Origin: Micromonospora sp. C95
GTDB taxonomy: Bacteria; Actinomycetota; Actinomycetes; Mycobacteriales; Micromonosporaceae
NCBI RefSeq assembly: GCF_018070465.1
Contig: NZ_JAGPXT010000004.1
Span: 289,670 to 353,669 of the forward strand
DNA: 64,000 nucleotides
Reading direction: 5' to 3'
Shown here piece by piece: positions 8,120 to 16,803 of this stretch; the first letter of the stretch is position 1, and every line of letters begins with the position of its first letter. The position numbers and the translations under genes were made by a program. Below the pieces are notes generated by a model. The model did not search any database and was not told where the DNA came from. It was given only the letters and a program-made list of their open reading frames with translations.

Positions 8120-9330
8120 CGATGATCTCGGAGCACGCCAGCCCGCTCGCCATCCTGGGCGGCGAGGACGCCGGCGGCCAGAACACCCACGTCGCGGAGC
8201 TTTCCGCCGCACTCACCGCCGCCGGGCACGACGTGCGGGTCTACACCCGCCGTGACGCGGTCGACCTGCCGGTGACGGTACGCAGTCCGGACGGCTACGA
8301 CGTGGTGCACGTGCCGGCCGGGCCGGCCGAGCCGGTGGCGAAGGACGCGCTGCTGCCGCACATGCGCGCGTTCGGTGCCTGGCTCGTCGACCGCTGGCGG
8401 GGCGGGGAATGGGCGCCCGAGGTGATCCACGCACACTTCTGGATGAGTGGGCTGGCCGCGCTGGAGGCCGGCCGGCAGACCGGGGTGCCGGTGGTGCAGA
8501 CCTACCACGCGCTCGGCGCGGTGAAGCGTCGTCACCAGGGCGTGCAGGACACCAGCCCGGCCCGGCGGATCGGCTACGAGCGTCAGCTGGGCCGTTCGGT
8601 GGACCGGGTCGTCGCACAGTGCCGCGACGAGGTCGGTGAGCTGGTCCGGATGGGGGTGCCCCGGTCGGCGATGACCGTCATCCCGTCCGGGGTCAACCTG
8701 GCCACGTTCGCCCCGCTGGGGCCGGCCGCCGAGCGGGAGTCCGGGCGACCCCGGATCCTCACCGTGGGCCGGTTGGTGGAACGCAAGGGCTTCCAGACGG
8801 TGGTACGGGCGATGGCGCACGTACCCGAGGCCGAGTGTGTGGTGGTCGGTGGCCCGCCGGCCGGTCTGCTGGAGACCGACCCGTACGCCCGGCGGCTGCG
8901 GGCGCTCGCCGGCAGTTGCGGCGTCGCCGACCAGGTCCGCCTGGTGGGCGCGGTGCCTCGGGAGGAGATGGGCCGCTGGTACCGCTCGGCGGACATCCTG
9001 GTCGCCGCGCCCTGGTACGAGCCGTTCGGGCTGACTCCGCTGGAGGCGATGGCGTGCGGGGTGCCGGTGGTGGCCACCGCCGTCGGCGGCCTGCGGGACA
9101 CGGTGGTCGACGGCGTGACCGGGGACCTGGTGCCGGCGCGGGATCCACGCGCGCTGGGTGAGGCGCTGCGGGCGCTGCTCGACGACCGGATCCGCCGGTT
9201 CGCGTACGCGGGCGCGGCGCGGGCCCGGGCCCGCCGGCACTACTCGTGGGCGGTCACCGCCCAGCGCCTCGCCGAGGTCTACCACGAGGTGGCCGCGGTG
9301 CACCGACCGACCCGGGTGGTGGCCCGATGA
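8110..9330 (+). CDS. GT4 glycosyltransferase
   Basis: A 406-residue GT-B glycosyltransferase of family 4, similar in layout to MshA and sucrose-phosphate-synthase-like enzymes. The N-terminal acceptor domain begins MRIAMISEHASPLAILGGEDAG with the glycine-rich GGQNTHV loop. The C-terminal donor domain shows ILTVGRLVERKGF and the EX7E motif EPFGLTPLEAMACGVPVV with a following GG. It uses an activated nucleotide sugar in the cytoplasm. GGAGGA lies just before the ATG inside the end of the preceding gene, and its own stop overlaps the gmhA start (ATGA). Its place between two glycosyltransferase domains and gmhA suggests ADP-heptose or a related sugar as donor, which is inference. Confidence 0.85.
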   Translation: MRIAMISEHASPLAILGGEDAGGQNTHVAELSAALTAAGHDVRVYTRRDAVDLPVTVRSPDGYDVVHVPAGPAEPVAKDALLPHMRAFGAWLVDRWRGGEWAPEVIHAHFWMSGLAALEAGRQTGVPVVQTYHALGAVKRRHQGVQDTSPARRIGYERQLGRSVDRVVAQCRDEVGELVRMGVPRSAMTVIPSGVNLATFAPLGPAAERESGRPRILTVGRLVERKGFQTVVRAMAHVPEAECVVVGGPPAGLLETDPYARRLRALAGSCGVADQVRLVGAVPREEMGRWYRSADILVAAPWYEPFGLTPLEAMACGVPVVATAVGGLRDTVVDGVTGDLVPARDPRALGEALRALLDDRIRRFAYAGAARARARRHYSWAVTAQRLAEVYHEVAAVHRPTRVVAR

Positions 9331-9980
9331 GCCTGCTCGACGCGCACCTGGCCCACCTGACGGCGGCGCTGCCGCCGTTCCGGCGCTGCGAGCCGCTGCT
9401 CGCCCGGTGGGGTGCGGTGCTGGCCCGGCGGCTCGCCGACGGCGGTCGGCTGCTCGTCGCCGGCAACGGTGGCAGTGCCGCCGAGGCGCAACACCTGACC
9501 GCCGAGCTGGTCGGCAAGCTGCGTGACGACCGTCAGCCGCTGTCCGCAATAGCGCTGCACGCCGAGACGTCGGCGTTGACCGCGATCGGCAACGACTACG
9601 GCTACGAGGAGGTCTTCGCCCGGCAGGTCCGGGCCCACGGCCGGTCCGACGACGTGCTGCTGCTGCTGTCCACCAGCGGCGGCAGCGGCAACCTGCTCGC
9701 CGCCGCGCGGGCCGGTCGGGAGGCGGGCCTGCGCTGCTGGGCGTTCACCGGGAAAGTGCCGAACCCGCTCGCCGAGGTGTGTCACGAGGTGCTCGCGGTG
9801 GACTCGCCGGACACCCAGGTGGTGCAGGAGCTGCACCTGGTCTCCAGCCACCTGCTCTGCGAGTACGTCGAGCAGGCGATGGCGGACCAGCTGACACCGG
9901 CAGCGCCAGCGGCCGGTGCGGTGCGGGCCGGTGTCGAGGTGGTGCTGGACGGCAGTGCCGCCCGGCCGGTGCAGGCGTGA
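9327..9980 (+). CDS. gmhA: sedoheptulose-7-phosphate isomerase
   Basis: A 217-residue SIS-domain protein that matches phosphoheptose isomerase, which converts sedoheptulose 7-phosphate to D-glycero-D-manno-heptose 7-phosphate, the first step of nucleotide-heptose synthesis. The signature AGNGGSAAEAQHLTAELVGK appears near residue 45, the phosphate-binding STSGGSGN near 113, and VQELHLVSSHLLCEYVE near the C-terminus carries the conserved catalytic Glu/His region. The roughly 20 residues at the C-terminus beyond the core are variable. The ATG overlaps the upstream stop (ATGA). It sits directly before hldE, which uses its product, a pairing that strongly supports the call. Confidence 0.92.
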   Translation: MSLLDAHLAHLTAALPPFRRCEPLLARWGAVLARRLADGGRLLVAGNGGSAAEAQHLTAELVGKLRDDRQPLSAIALHAETSALTAIGNDYGYEEVFARQVRAHGRSDDVLLLLSTSGGSGNLLAAARAGREAGLRCWAFTGKVPNPLAEVCHEVLAVDSPDTQVVQELHLVSSHLLCEYVEQAMADQLTPAAPAAGAVRAGVEVVLDGSAARPVQA

Positions 9981-9990
9981 GGAGGCAAGC

Positions 9991-11418
9991 GTGACGGGAC
10001 CCGTGGTGGTGGTCGGCGACACCCTGCTCGACCGCGACGTCGAGGGCGTGGTCAACCGGCTCTGTCCGGACTCGCCGGTGCCGGTGCTCGACGAGATCGC
10101 GCACGTGGACCGGCCCGGCGGCGCCGGGCTCTCCGCCGTCTTCGCCGCCGCACAGGGTGCCGAGGTGGTGTTGGTGACCGCGCTGGCCGACGATGCCGGC
10201 GGGGCCCGGCTGAGCGTGCTGCTCGCCGCCGCCGGGGTGCAGGTGTATCCGTTGCGACTGGCTGGTGCGACGCCGGAGAAGATCCGGCTGCGGTCCGGGG
10301 GCCGGGTGCTGCTGCGCCATGACCGGGGCGGCGGGGTGGGAGAGCTGGGGGAGCCGGGCGAGGCGGTGCTGCGCCTGTTGGACCGGGCGTCGGTGGTGCT
10401 GGTCAGCGACTACGGCCGCGCGGTGGCCCGGCAGCCGGCGCTGCGGGCGGCCCTGACCTCGATCCGCGCCCCGCTGGTCTGGGATCCACACCCCCGTGGG
10501 CCCGCCGCGGTACCCGGGGCGAACCTGGTCACCCCGAACGAGGCGGAGGTGCGGGAGCTGATGGAGGCACCGGTCGGCGTCACCCGGTTGGCCACCGCCG
10601 CCGAGGGTGCGCAGCGGCTGCGGCAGCGGTGGCGGGCGGGGGCGGTCGCGGTGACGCTCGGTGCCGACGGCGCGTTGCTCAGCCACGCCGGGTCGACTCC
10701 GCTGATGGTGCCGGCCCCGGTGGCCGCCGAGGGGGACACCTGCGGGGCGGGCGACCGGTTCGCCGTCGCGGCCGGCCTCGCCCTGGCCCGTGGCGCGTTG
10801 GTCTCCGAGGCGGTGCAGGAGGCGGTGGCGGAGGCCTCGGCGTACGTGGCGGACGGCGGGGTGGCGGCGGCGCTGCCCGCGCGGGTGCGGCGCGCCCCGC
10901 AGGCGGTGCACGCCGCGGTGGCCGGTGACCGGATCGGGGTGGCCGCGTCCGCCGCCGTGGTCGCCCGGGTCCGTGCCGCCGGCGGCACGGTCGTCGCCAC
11001 CGGCGGCTGCTTCGACCTGCTGCACGCCGGTCACGTCGCGACGTTGCAGGCCGCCCGTCAGCTCGGCGACTGCCTGATCGTGTGCCTCAATTCCGACGCC
11101 AGCGTCACCGGCCTCAAGGGGCCGGACCGGCCGGTGATGCGCCAGGATGACCGAAGTCGGCTGTTGGCCGCGTTGAGCTGCGTCGACGCGGTGATGATCT
11201 TCGACGAGCCGACACCGGTGGCGGCGCTGTCCTGGCTGCGCCCGGACGTCTGGGTGAAGGGTGGTGACTACGCCACCGGCGGCGGTGACGGCGACGACCT
11301 GCCGGAGGCGGAGATCCTGCGTCGCTGGGGCGGTCACCCGGTGGTGGTGCCCTACCTGGACGGACGCTCCACCACCGAGATGATCGCGACGGCCACCCGA
11401 ACGGAGGTGGTCCGGTGA
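9991..11418 (+). CDS. hldE: bifunctional heptose 7-phosphate kinase/heptose 1-phosphate adenylyltransferase
   Basis: A 475-residue two-domain HldE-type enzyme. Residues 1 to about 315 are a PfkB/ribokinase-fold kinase with the catalytic GAGD motif at 252-255 (in TCGAGDRFAVAAG) and the NEAEVREL switch near 183. Residues from about 330 are a nucleotidyltransferase with TGGCFDLLHAGH (HAGH at 345-348), LNSDASVTGLKG and VKGGDY. The kinase makes heptose 1,7-bisphosphate; after GmhB dephosphorylation the second domain makes ADP-heptose. The GTG start has GGAGG seven bases upstream. The stop is separated from the next gene by a short direct-repeat insertion, unlike the other, overlapping, junctions in the operon. 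Confidence 0.92.
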   Translation: MTGPVVVVGDTLLDRDVEGVVNRLCPDSPVPVLDEIAHVDRPGGAGLSAVFAAAQGAEVVLVTALADDAGGARLSVLLAAAGVQVYPLRLAGATPEKIRLRSGGRVLLRHDRGGGVGELGEPGEAVLRLLDRASVVLVSDYGRAVARQPALRAALTSIRAPLVWDPHPRGPAAVPGANLVTPNEAEVRELMEAPVGVTRLATAAEGAQRLRQRWRAGAVAVTLGADGALLSHAGSTPLMVPAPVAAEGDTCGAGDRFAVAAGLALARGALVSEAVQEAVAEASAYVADGGVAAALPARVRRAPQAVHAAVAGDRIGVAASAAVVARVRAAGGTVVATGGCFDLLHAGHVATLQAARQLGDCLIVCLNSDASVTGLKGPDRPVMRQDDRSRLLAALSCVDAVMIFDEPTPVAALSWLRPDVWVKGGDYATGGGDGDDLPEAEILRRWGGHPVVVPYLDGRSTTEMIATATRTEVVR

Positions 11419-11480
11419 GCGGGAGGAGTGAGCCGGTGTTGCGAGCCCCGCAGTCGCGAACGAGGTTTGTCCGGTGAGCG
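11410..11480 (+). repeat. 59-bp insertion flanked by 12-bp direct repeats
   Basis: GTCCGGTGAGCG occurs at 11410-11421, covering the hldE stop, and again at 11469-11480, covering the start of the next gene. The 47 bases between are not coding and contain GCGAGCCCCGCAGTCGCG. Each copy contains GTGA, so removing one copy and the insert would restore a 4-bp GTGA overlap like the other junctions of this operon. This looks like a small element inserted with a target duplication. Confidence 0.65.
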
Positions 11481-12169
11481 CGCCCGCCACCGGGCGGACG
11501 GTGCTGGTCACGGGCGGCTCCAGTGGACTGGGCGCGGCCGTGGTGGCGGCGGTGGCCGCCGCCGGCGGTCGACCGCTGGTGCTGGACCGGCAGGCGCCGG
11601 CGGACGGGGTGCCCTGGGTGGAGTGCGACCTGGCCGACGGTCGCGGCGCCGAGCGGGCCACCCGCGAGCTGGCCGAACGGGTCGGCGGGCTGGACGCGGT
11701 GGTCACCGCCGCCGGCATCGACGTGCCCGGTCGGCTCGCCGACGTGCCCGGTGAGACCTGGGACCGGATCGTCGCCGTCGACCTGCTGGCCACCGCCGCG
11801 GTGATCCGGGCCGCGCTGCCGTTCCTGACCGCGTCCCGGGGCACCGTCGTGACGGTGGCCTCCACCCTCGGCGTCAAGGCGGTCAGCGACGCGACGGCCT
11901 ACTGCGCGGCGAAGTTCGGGGTGGTCGGGTTCACCCGGGCGCTCGCCGCCGAACTGGCCGGCACGGTCGGCGTCACACTGCTCATCCCGGGCGGCATGCG
12001 GACGGCCTTCTTCGACGAGCGCGACCCGCAGTACCGGCCGGGGGCGGACGCCATCCTCAACGATCCGGCCGACACCGCCGCGGCCATCATGTTCGCCCTG
12101 TCCCAGCCGGCCGGCTGCGCGATCCGCGAGCTGGTGGTCTGTGCCGATCAGGAGACGTCGTACCCGTGA
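11474..12169 (+). CDS. short-chain dehydrogenase/reductase in heptose operon
   Basis: A 231-residue classical SDR. The cofactor motif TGGSSGLG lies at 13-20, the NAG-equivalent region is TAAGIDV near 78, and the catalytic residues are Ser130, Tyr143 and Lys147 in TAYCAAKFG. It is about 80 residues shorter than HldD-type extended SDR epimerases and lacks their GGxGFIGS start, so it is not an obvious ADP-heptose 6-epimerase. Its position inside the operon suggests that it oxidises, reduces or epimerises the heptose or another sugar of the product, but this is inference. The GTG start shares a 12-bp repeat with the end of hldE. The stop overlaps the next GTG (GTGA). Confidence 0.8.
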   Translation: MSAPATGRTVLVTGGSSGLGAAVVAAVAAAGGRPLVLDRQAPADGVPWVECDLADGRGAERATRELAERVGGLDAVVTAAGIDVPGRLADVPGETWDRIVAVDLLATAAVIRAALPFLTASRGTVVTVASTLGVKAVSDATAYCAAKFGVVGFTRALAAELAGTVGVTLLIPGGMRTAFFDERDPQYRPGADAILNDPADTAAAIMFALSQPAGCAIRELVVCADQETSYP

Positions 12170-13119
12170 TCCTGGCGCTGCGTGCCCTCGGCGTCGGTGA
12201 CCTCGCCACAGCGGTCCCGGCGTTGCGGGCGTTGCGGGCGGCGTACCCGGACCAGCCACTGGTGCTCGCCGCGCCGGCCTGGCTGGGGCCGCTTGTGGAG
12301 CTGGTCGGCGGGGTGGACCGGCTGCTGCCCACCGACGGCCTGGACCGGCTGGCCCGGCCCGTCGAGCGGGTGGCGGTGGCGGTCAACCTGCACGGCCGGG
12401 GTCCGCGGTCGCACCGGCTGCTGGCCGCCGCCCGTCCCGGCCGGCTGCTCGCCTTCGCCAACGCCGAGGCACCGCACAGCGACGGGCCGGAATGGGACGA
12501 CGGCGAGCACGAGGTGCGGCGCTGGTGCCGGCTGCTGTGGGCTTATGACATTCCGGCCGACCCGACTGACCTGGAGCTGCGTCGGCCGGTGCCGGGGGTG
12601 GCGGCCGACGGCCTCACGGTGCTGCATCCGGGCTCGAAGGAGCCGGCCAAGCGGTGGCCGGCTGCCCGCTATGCGGCCCTGGCCCGCGAACTCGCCGGGC
12701 GGGGGCACCGGGTGGTGCTCACCGGCAGCGCGTCGGAGCGGGATCTGGTCGCCCGTACCGCGTACCGGGCCGGGTTGCCCGCCACGGCGGTGCTGGCCGG
12801 TCGGACGGACCTGGCCCAACTCGCCGCGCTGATCGCCGGGGCGCGCCTGGTGGTCAGCGCGGACACCGGGGTGGCGCATCTGGCCACCGGCTACCGCACT
12901 CCGTCGGTGGTGCTGTTCGGTCCGGTTCCACCGGCGCGCTGGGGGCCGCCGCCGGAGCGCCGACGGCACCGGGCGCTGTGGGCCGGCGCGCGGGCCTGGC
13001 CGGAGTGGGACGGGACAGGTGACCATCCCACGATGGTCGCCCTCGGCGTGGACGAGGTGCTGGCCGCCGTCGACGAGGTGGAGCGGGCGGTGCGGGTAGA
13101 CCGTGCGGTTGCGGCGTAG
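12166..13119 (+). CDS. glycosyltransferase family 9 (heptosyltransferase-like)
   Basis: A 317-residue GT-B fold protein of the ADP-heptose:acceptor heptosyltransferase family. It starts ILALRALGVGDLATAVPALRAL, typical of GT9, and carries HPGSKEPAKRWP (phosphate-binding region, about 145-156), LAGRTDLAQLAALI and the donor-site SADTGVAHLATGY, followed by FGPVPPARWGPP. It is the second GT9 domain of the operon after the one fused to GmhB. It starts with a GTG that overlaps the SDR stop, and its end overlaps the topoisomerase gene by 17 bp. Transfer of heptose to a cell-envelope acceptor is the most likely role; the acceptor is unknown. Confidence 0.85.
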   Translation: MILALRALGVGDLATAVPALRALRAAYPDQPLVLAAPAWLGPLVELVGGVDRLLPTDGLDRLARPVERVAVAVNLHGRGPRSHRLLAAARPGRLLAFANAEAPHSDGPEWDDGEHEVRRWCRLLWAYDIPADPTDLELRRPVPGVAADGLTVLHPGSKEPAKRWPAARYAALARELAGRGHRVVLTGSASERDLVARTAYRAGLPATAVLAGRTDLAQLAALIAGARLVVSADTGVAHLATGYRTPSVVLFGPVPPARWGPPPERRRHRALWAGARAWPEWDGTGDHPTMVALGVDEVLAAVDEVERAVRVDRAVAA

Positions 13120-14086
13120 CGATCCGGGTCGGCCGGGATATCGGCGGCGTCGGCGGGGCCGGGGCTGGTCGTTCGTCGACCCGCGCGGCGGGCCGGTGGA
13201 CGACCCCGACGAGTTGGCCCGGCTGCACGCACTTGTCATCCCGCCGGCCTGGCGGGACGTGTGGATCTCGCCGTATCCGAACGGGCACATCCAGGCGATC
13301 GGGGTCGACGCGGCCGGCCGTAAACAGTACCTCTACCACCCGCTGTGGCGGCAGCGGCAGGACGAGGCGAAGTTCGACCACGTGCTGGAGGTGGCGGGCC
13401 GGCTGCCGCTGCTGCGCGAGCGGGTCGACCAGGACCTGACGGTACGCGGGCTGCGCCGCGAGCGGGTGCTGGCGACGGTGACCCGGCTGCTCGACATGGG
13501 CGCCTTCCGGGTCGGCAGCGACCAGTACGCCTCGGGCGAGGATCCGACGTTCGGGGTGGCGACCCTGCGCCCCGAGCACGCCCGGCTGCGCCAGGGTTGT
13601 GTGCTGTTCGAGTTCCCGGCTAAGGGTGGCATCGAGCAGGTCCGACTGATCTCCGACCCGCAGTTGTGCCGGGTGCTCACCGACCTGCGTCGGCGGCGGC
13701 GGGCGGCCGAGCGGTTGTTCGGCTACTGGGACGGCCGGCAGTGGCGGGACGTACGCGCCGACGAGGTGAACGACTATCTCCGCAAGGCCAGCGGTGGCGA
13801 GATGACCGCGAAGGATTTTCGCACCTGGCACGCGACGGTACGGGCGGCGACAGAGTTGGCCGCACTGGCCTCCGCCCGCTCGGTCACCGCTCGGCGTCGG
13901 GCGGTGGCGGCGGTGATGCGACAGGTGGCGGAGCTGCTCGGCAACACGCCGACGGTGGCTCGGGCCTCGTACGTGGACCCGAGGGTGGTGGACCTGTTCC
14001 ACGACGGGGTGGTCGCTCCGGTGACCGGGGAGACCTCGCCGGAGCAGGCCGAGCGGGCGGTGCTGACCCTGCTGGCGCGGGCCTGA
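13103..14086 (+). CDS. DNA topoisomerase IB
   Basis: A 327-residue type IB (eukaryote/poxvirus-like) topoisomerase, which relaxes supercoils through a 3'-phosphotyrosyl intermediate. Catalytic elements are visible: Arg136 in FRVGSDQYA, the hairpin lysine in FPAKGG (174), RTWHATV with Arg240 and His243, and the nucleophile Tyr290 in TVARASYVDPRV. The N-terminal domain begins after a basic stretch (RRRRRGRGWSF) and contains IPPAWRDVWISPYPNGHIQA. Length is normal for bacterial members. The GTG start lies 17 bp inside the end of the glycosyltransferase gene, so it belongs at least physically to the heptose operon. No functional link is known. Confidence 0.92.
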   Translation: MRLRRSDPGRPGYRRRRRGRGWSFVDPRGGPVDDPDELARLHALVIPPAWRDVWISPYPNGHIQAIGVDAAGRKQYLYHPLWRQRQDEAKFDHVLEVAGRLPLLRERVDQDLTVRGLRRERVLATVTRLLDMGAFRVGSDQYASGEDPTFGVATLRPEHARLRQGCVLFEFPAKGGIEQVRLISDPQLCRVLTDLRRRRRAAERLFGYWDGRQWRDVRADEVNDYLRKASGGEMTAKDFRTWHATVRAATELAALASARSVTARRRAVAAVMRQVAELLGNTPTVARASYVDPRVVDLFHDGVVAPVTGETSPEQAERAVLTLLARA

Positions 14087-14095
14087 CCGGGTGGC

Positions 14096-14872
14096 TCAAC
14101 CACCGTCGGGCGGACCGGAGCCGGACGGGTCGGTGGCCCGGGTCTCGATCATGGCTGCCACGCCGTCGAGGATCCGGCCCAGCCCGAACCGCCATTCGAG
14201 GTCGACGTCGTCGTCGTACTCGCCGTCCTCGCTCAGCAGCTCGTGGATCGCCGGGTAGGGGCCGGGGGCGGTGAGCACGGCGAGGTGCTGCCAGTAGCGC
14301 AGGCCCACCTCTTCGGGGGTCCGCCCGGTCCGGGCGGCGGCCTCGGCGATGTCGGCGGTGAGCGTGGCCCAGCTGCGGGCGTACCCGCTGACCAGCATGA
14401 TCGCGGCGATCCGCTCGCTGGCGCGCAACCCGGTGCCGCGCAGTGCCGCCAGCCCGTACTCCAGCCAGCGCACCTGGTTCGGGTTGATCGGTGGTCCGCT
14501 GATCGGCACGTGTCGCATCCAGGGCTGCCGGCGCAGCGCGGCGACGTTTCCCTCACCCCATCGGGCCAGCGCCGGCCGCCAGCCTTCAGCTGCGCCACGG
14601 GGGTGCGGTGGCGGGCCGAACGCGGTGTCCACCATCAGGTCGAGCAGGTCGTGCTTGGTCGGCACGTACCGGTACAGCGACATCGTCGCCACGCCGAGTT
14701 CGCCTGCCACCCGGCTCATCGACACCGCCGCCAGCCCTTCGGCCTGGGCGATCTGGATGCCGGCGGCGACCACCTGGTCGAGACTGAGGCTGCGCTTCGG
14801 GCCACGGCTCGGGCGGTCCCGCAGCCCCCAGGCGAGCGCGACGTTCTCGGGCAGCTCGACGTCTTCGCCCAC
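14096..14872 (-). CDS. TetR family transcriptional regulator
   Basis: A 258-residue one-component repressor. The N-terminal HTH is visible in LDQVVAAGIQIAQAEGLAAVSMSRVAGELGVATMSLYRYVPTKHDLLDLM, written here for orientation as residues about 36-85, with the recognition helix around MSLYRYV. The C-terminal ligand domain resembles the tetracycline-repressor-like C-terminal family seen next to DrrAB-type pumps. The GTG start is preceded by GGGAGG at short spacing; longer readings extend across the operator and into the antisense of the ABC gene. It is divergent from the ABC exporter with a 40-bp palindrome between them, so it probably represses both itself and the pump until a drug-like ligand binds. 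Confidence 0.88.
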   Translation of the reverse strand: MGEDVELPENVALAWGLRDRPSRGPKRSLSLDQVVAAGIQIAQAEGLAAVSMSRVAGELGVATMSLYRYVPTKHDLLDLMVDTAFGPPPHPRGAAEGWRPALARWGEGNVAALRRQPWMRHVPISGPPINPNQVRWLEYGLAALRGTGLRASERIAAIMLVSGYARSWATLTADIAEAAARTGRTPEEVGLRYWQHLAVLTAPGPYPAIHELLSEDGEYDDDVDLEWRFGLGRILDGVAAMIETRATDPSGSGPPDGG

Positions 14873-14910
14873 TCCACCTCCCAGGCCAGCGTTGACCGCA
14901 AGCATAACTT

Positions 14911-14950
14911 CTGCGTATGGTCTACGCATAAGAGCGTATGCAATACGCAG
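14911..14950. promoter_or_regulatory. 40-bp operator palindrome between tetR and ABC exporter
   Basis: The outer arms CTGCGTAT (14911-14918) and ATACGCAG (14943-14950) are exact complements. The inner part contains ACGCATA and TATGC in further imperfect symmetry, so two overlapping TetR sites may be present. It lies in the 94-bp gap between the divergent regulator and exporter genes and probably overlaps their promoters. Confidence 0.7.
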
Positions 14951-14966
14951 ATTAGGGAGGGTGCTC

Positions 14967-15924
<958 letters not shown>

Positions 15925-15932
<8 letters not shown>

Positions 15933-16689
15933 GCTGACCGTCCGGCCGATGCACGCCGCCGTGATGATCGGCCGCTGCGTCCGGCTGTCCCGGCGCAACG
16001 TCGACGCGCTGCTCACCTCGCTGCTGCTGCCGGTGATCCTGATGCTGCTCTTCGTCTACCTCTTCGGCGGGGCGATCGACACCGGCTCGGCGTACGTGAC
16101 CTACGTGGTGCCCGGGGTGCTGCTGCTCTGTGCCGGTTTCGGGGCGGCCGGCACAGCCGTCAGCGTCACCACCGACCTGACCAACGGCATGATCGAACGG
16201 CTCCGCACGATGGACGTGGGCGCCACCTCGATCCTCGCCGGGCACGTGGTGGCGAGCGTGGCCCGCAACACGGTCTCCACGGTGCTGGTGCTGGGGGTGG
16301 CCGTGGCCATCGGGTTCCGGCCGGCCGTCGCGCCGCTGCGCTGGTTGGCCGCCGCCGGGGTGCTGCTGCTGTTCCTGCTGGCGGTGTCCTGGCTGTCGGC
16401 GGCGTTCGGCCTGTTGGCCCGGACCCCGGAGGCGGCCAACGGTTACACCTTCCTGGTGATGTTCCTGCCGTACCCGAGCAGTGCCTTCGTGCCGGTCGAG
16501 ACTATGCCCAGCTGGCTGCGGGGCTTCGCCGAGCACCAGCCGGTCACCCCGGTCATCGAGTCCCTACGCGGCCTGCTCCTGAACACCCCGGTCGGCACGG
16601 CACCCACCCGGGCGGCCGCCTGGTGCCTCGCCCTACTGGCCCTCGCCGTGCTCCTCTCCGCCCTCCTATTCCCCCGCCGAATCGCCTGA
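15925..16689 (+). CDS. DrrB-type ABC-2 transporter permease
   Basis: A 254-residue ABC-2 type integral membrane protein with about six hydrophobic segments. Features include LLLPVILMLLFVYLFGGAID in the first segment, the conserved central TTDLTNGMIERLRTMDVG amphipathic region, and PYPSSAFVPVETMPSWLRGFAEHQPVTPVIES before the last segment, which is characteristic of DrrB/NodJ-like exporters. It starts at a GTG inside the ATPase gene, so the pump subunits are translationally coupled. The cassette ends at a long palindrome shared with the convergent gene. Confidence 0.9.
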
Positions 16690-16707
16690 CCCGCCCACCC
16701 CCACCTC

Positions 16708-16768
16708 GTTGATCATGAGGTTAGCGGCACTGGCGGAGATCAAGACCGCCGCCAACCTCATGATCAAC
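16708..16768. terminator. long palindrome between convergent genes (GATCATGAGG type)
   Basis: The 21-base arms GTTGATCATGAGGTTAGCGGC (16708-16728, one base over by eye) and its near-perfect complement at 16748-16768 enclose a 19-nt loop; only one pair is mismatched. It is centred between the ends of the ABC permease (16689) and the convergent hypothetical gene (16804). It probably acts as a bidirectional terminator, or is a repeat element. Confidence 0.6.
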
Positions 16769-16803
16769 AGGGCGAAAAAGGGGGGTGAGGCCCGGGGGAG
16801 GGG

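Noticed and set aside
11474..12169. call as HldD epimerase
   Set aside because: It is a 231-residue classical SDR with TGGSSGLG, not the longer extended SDR with GGxGFIGS.
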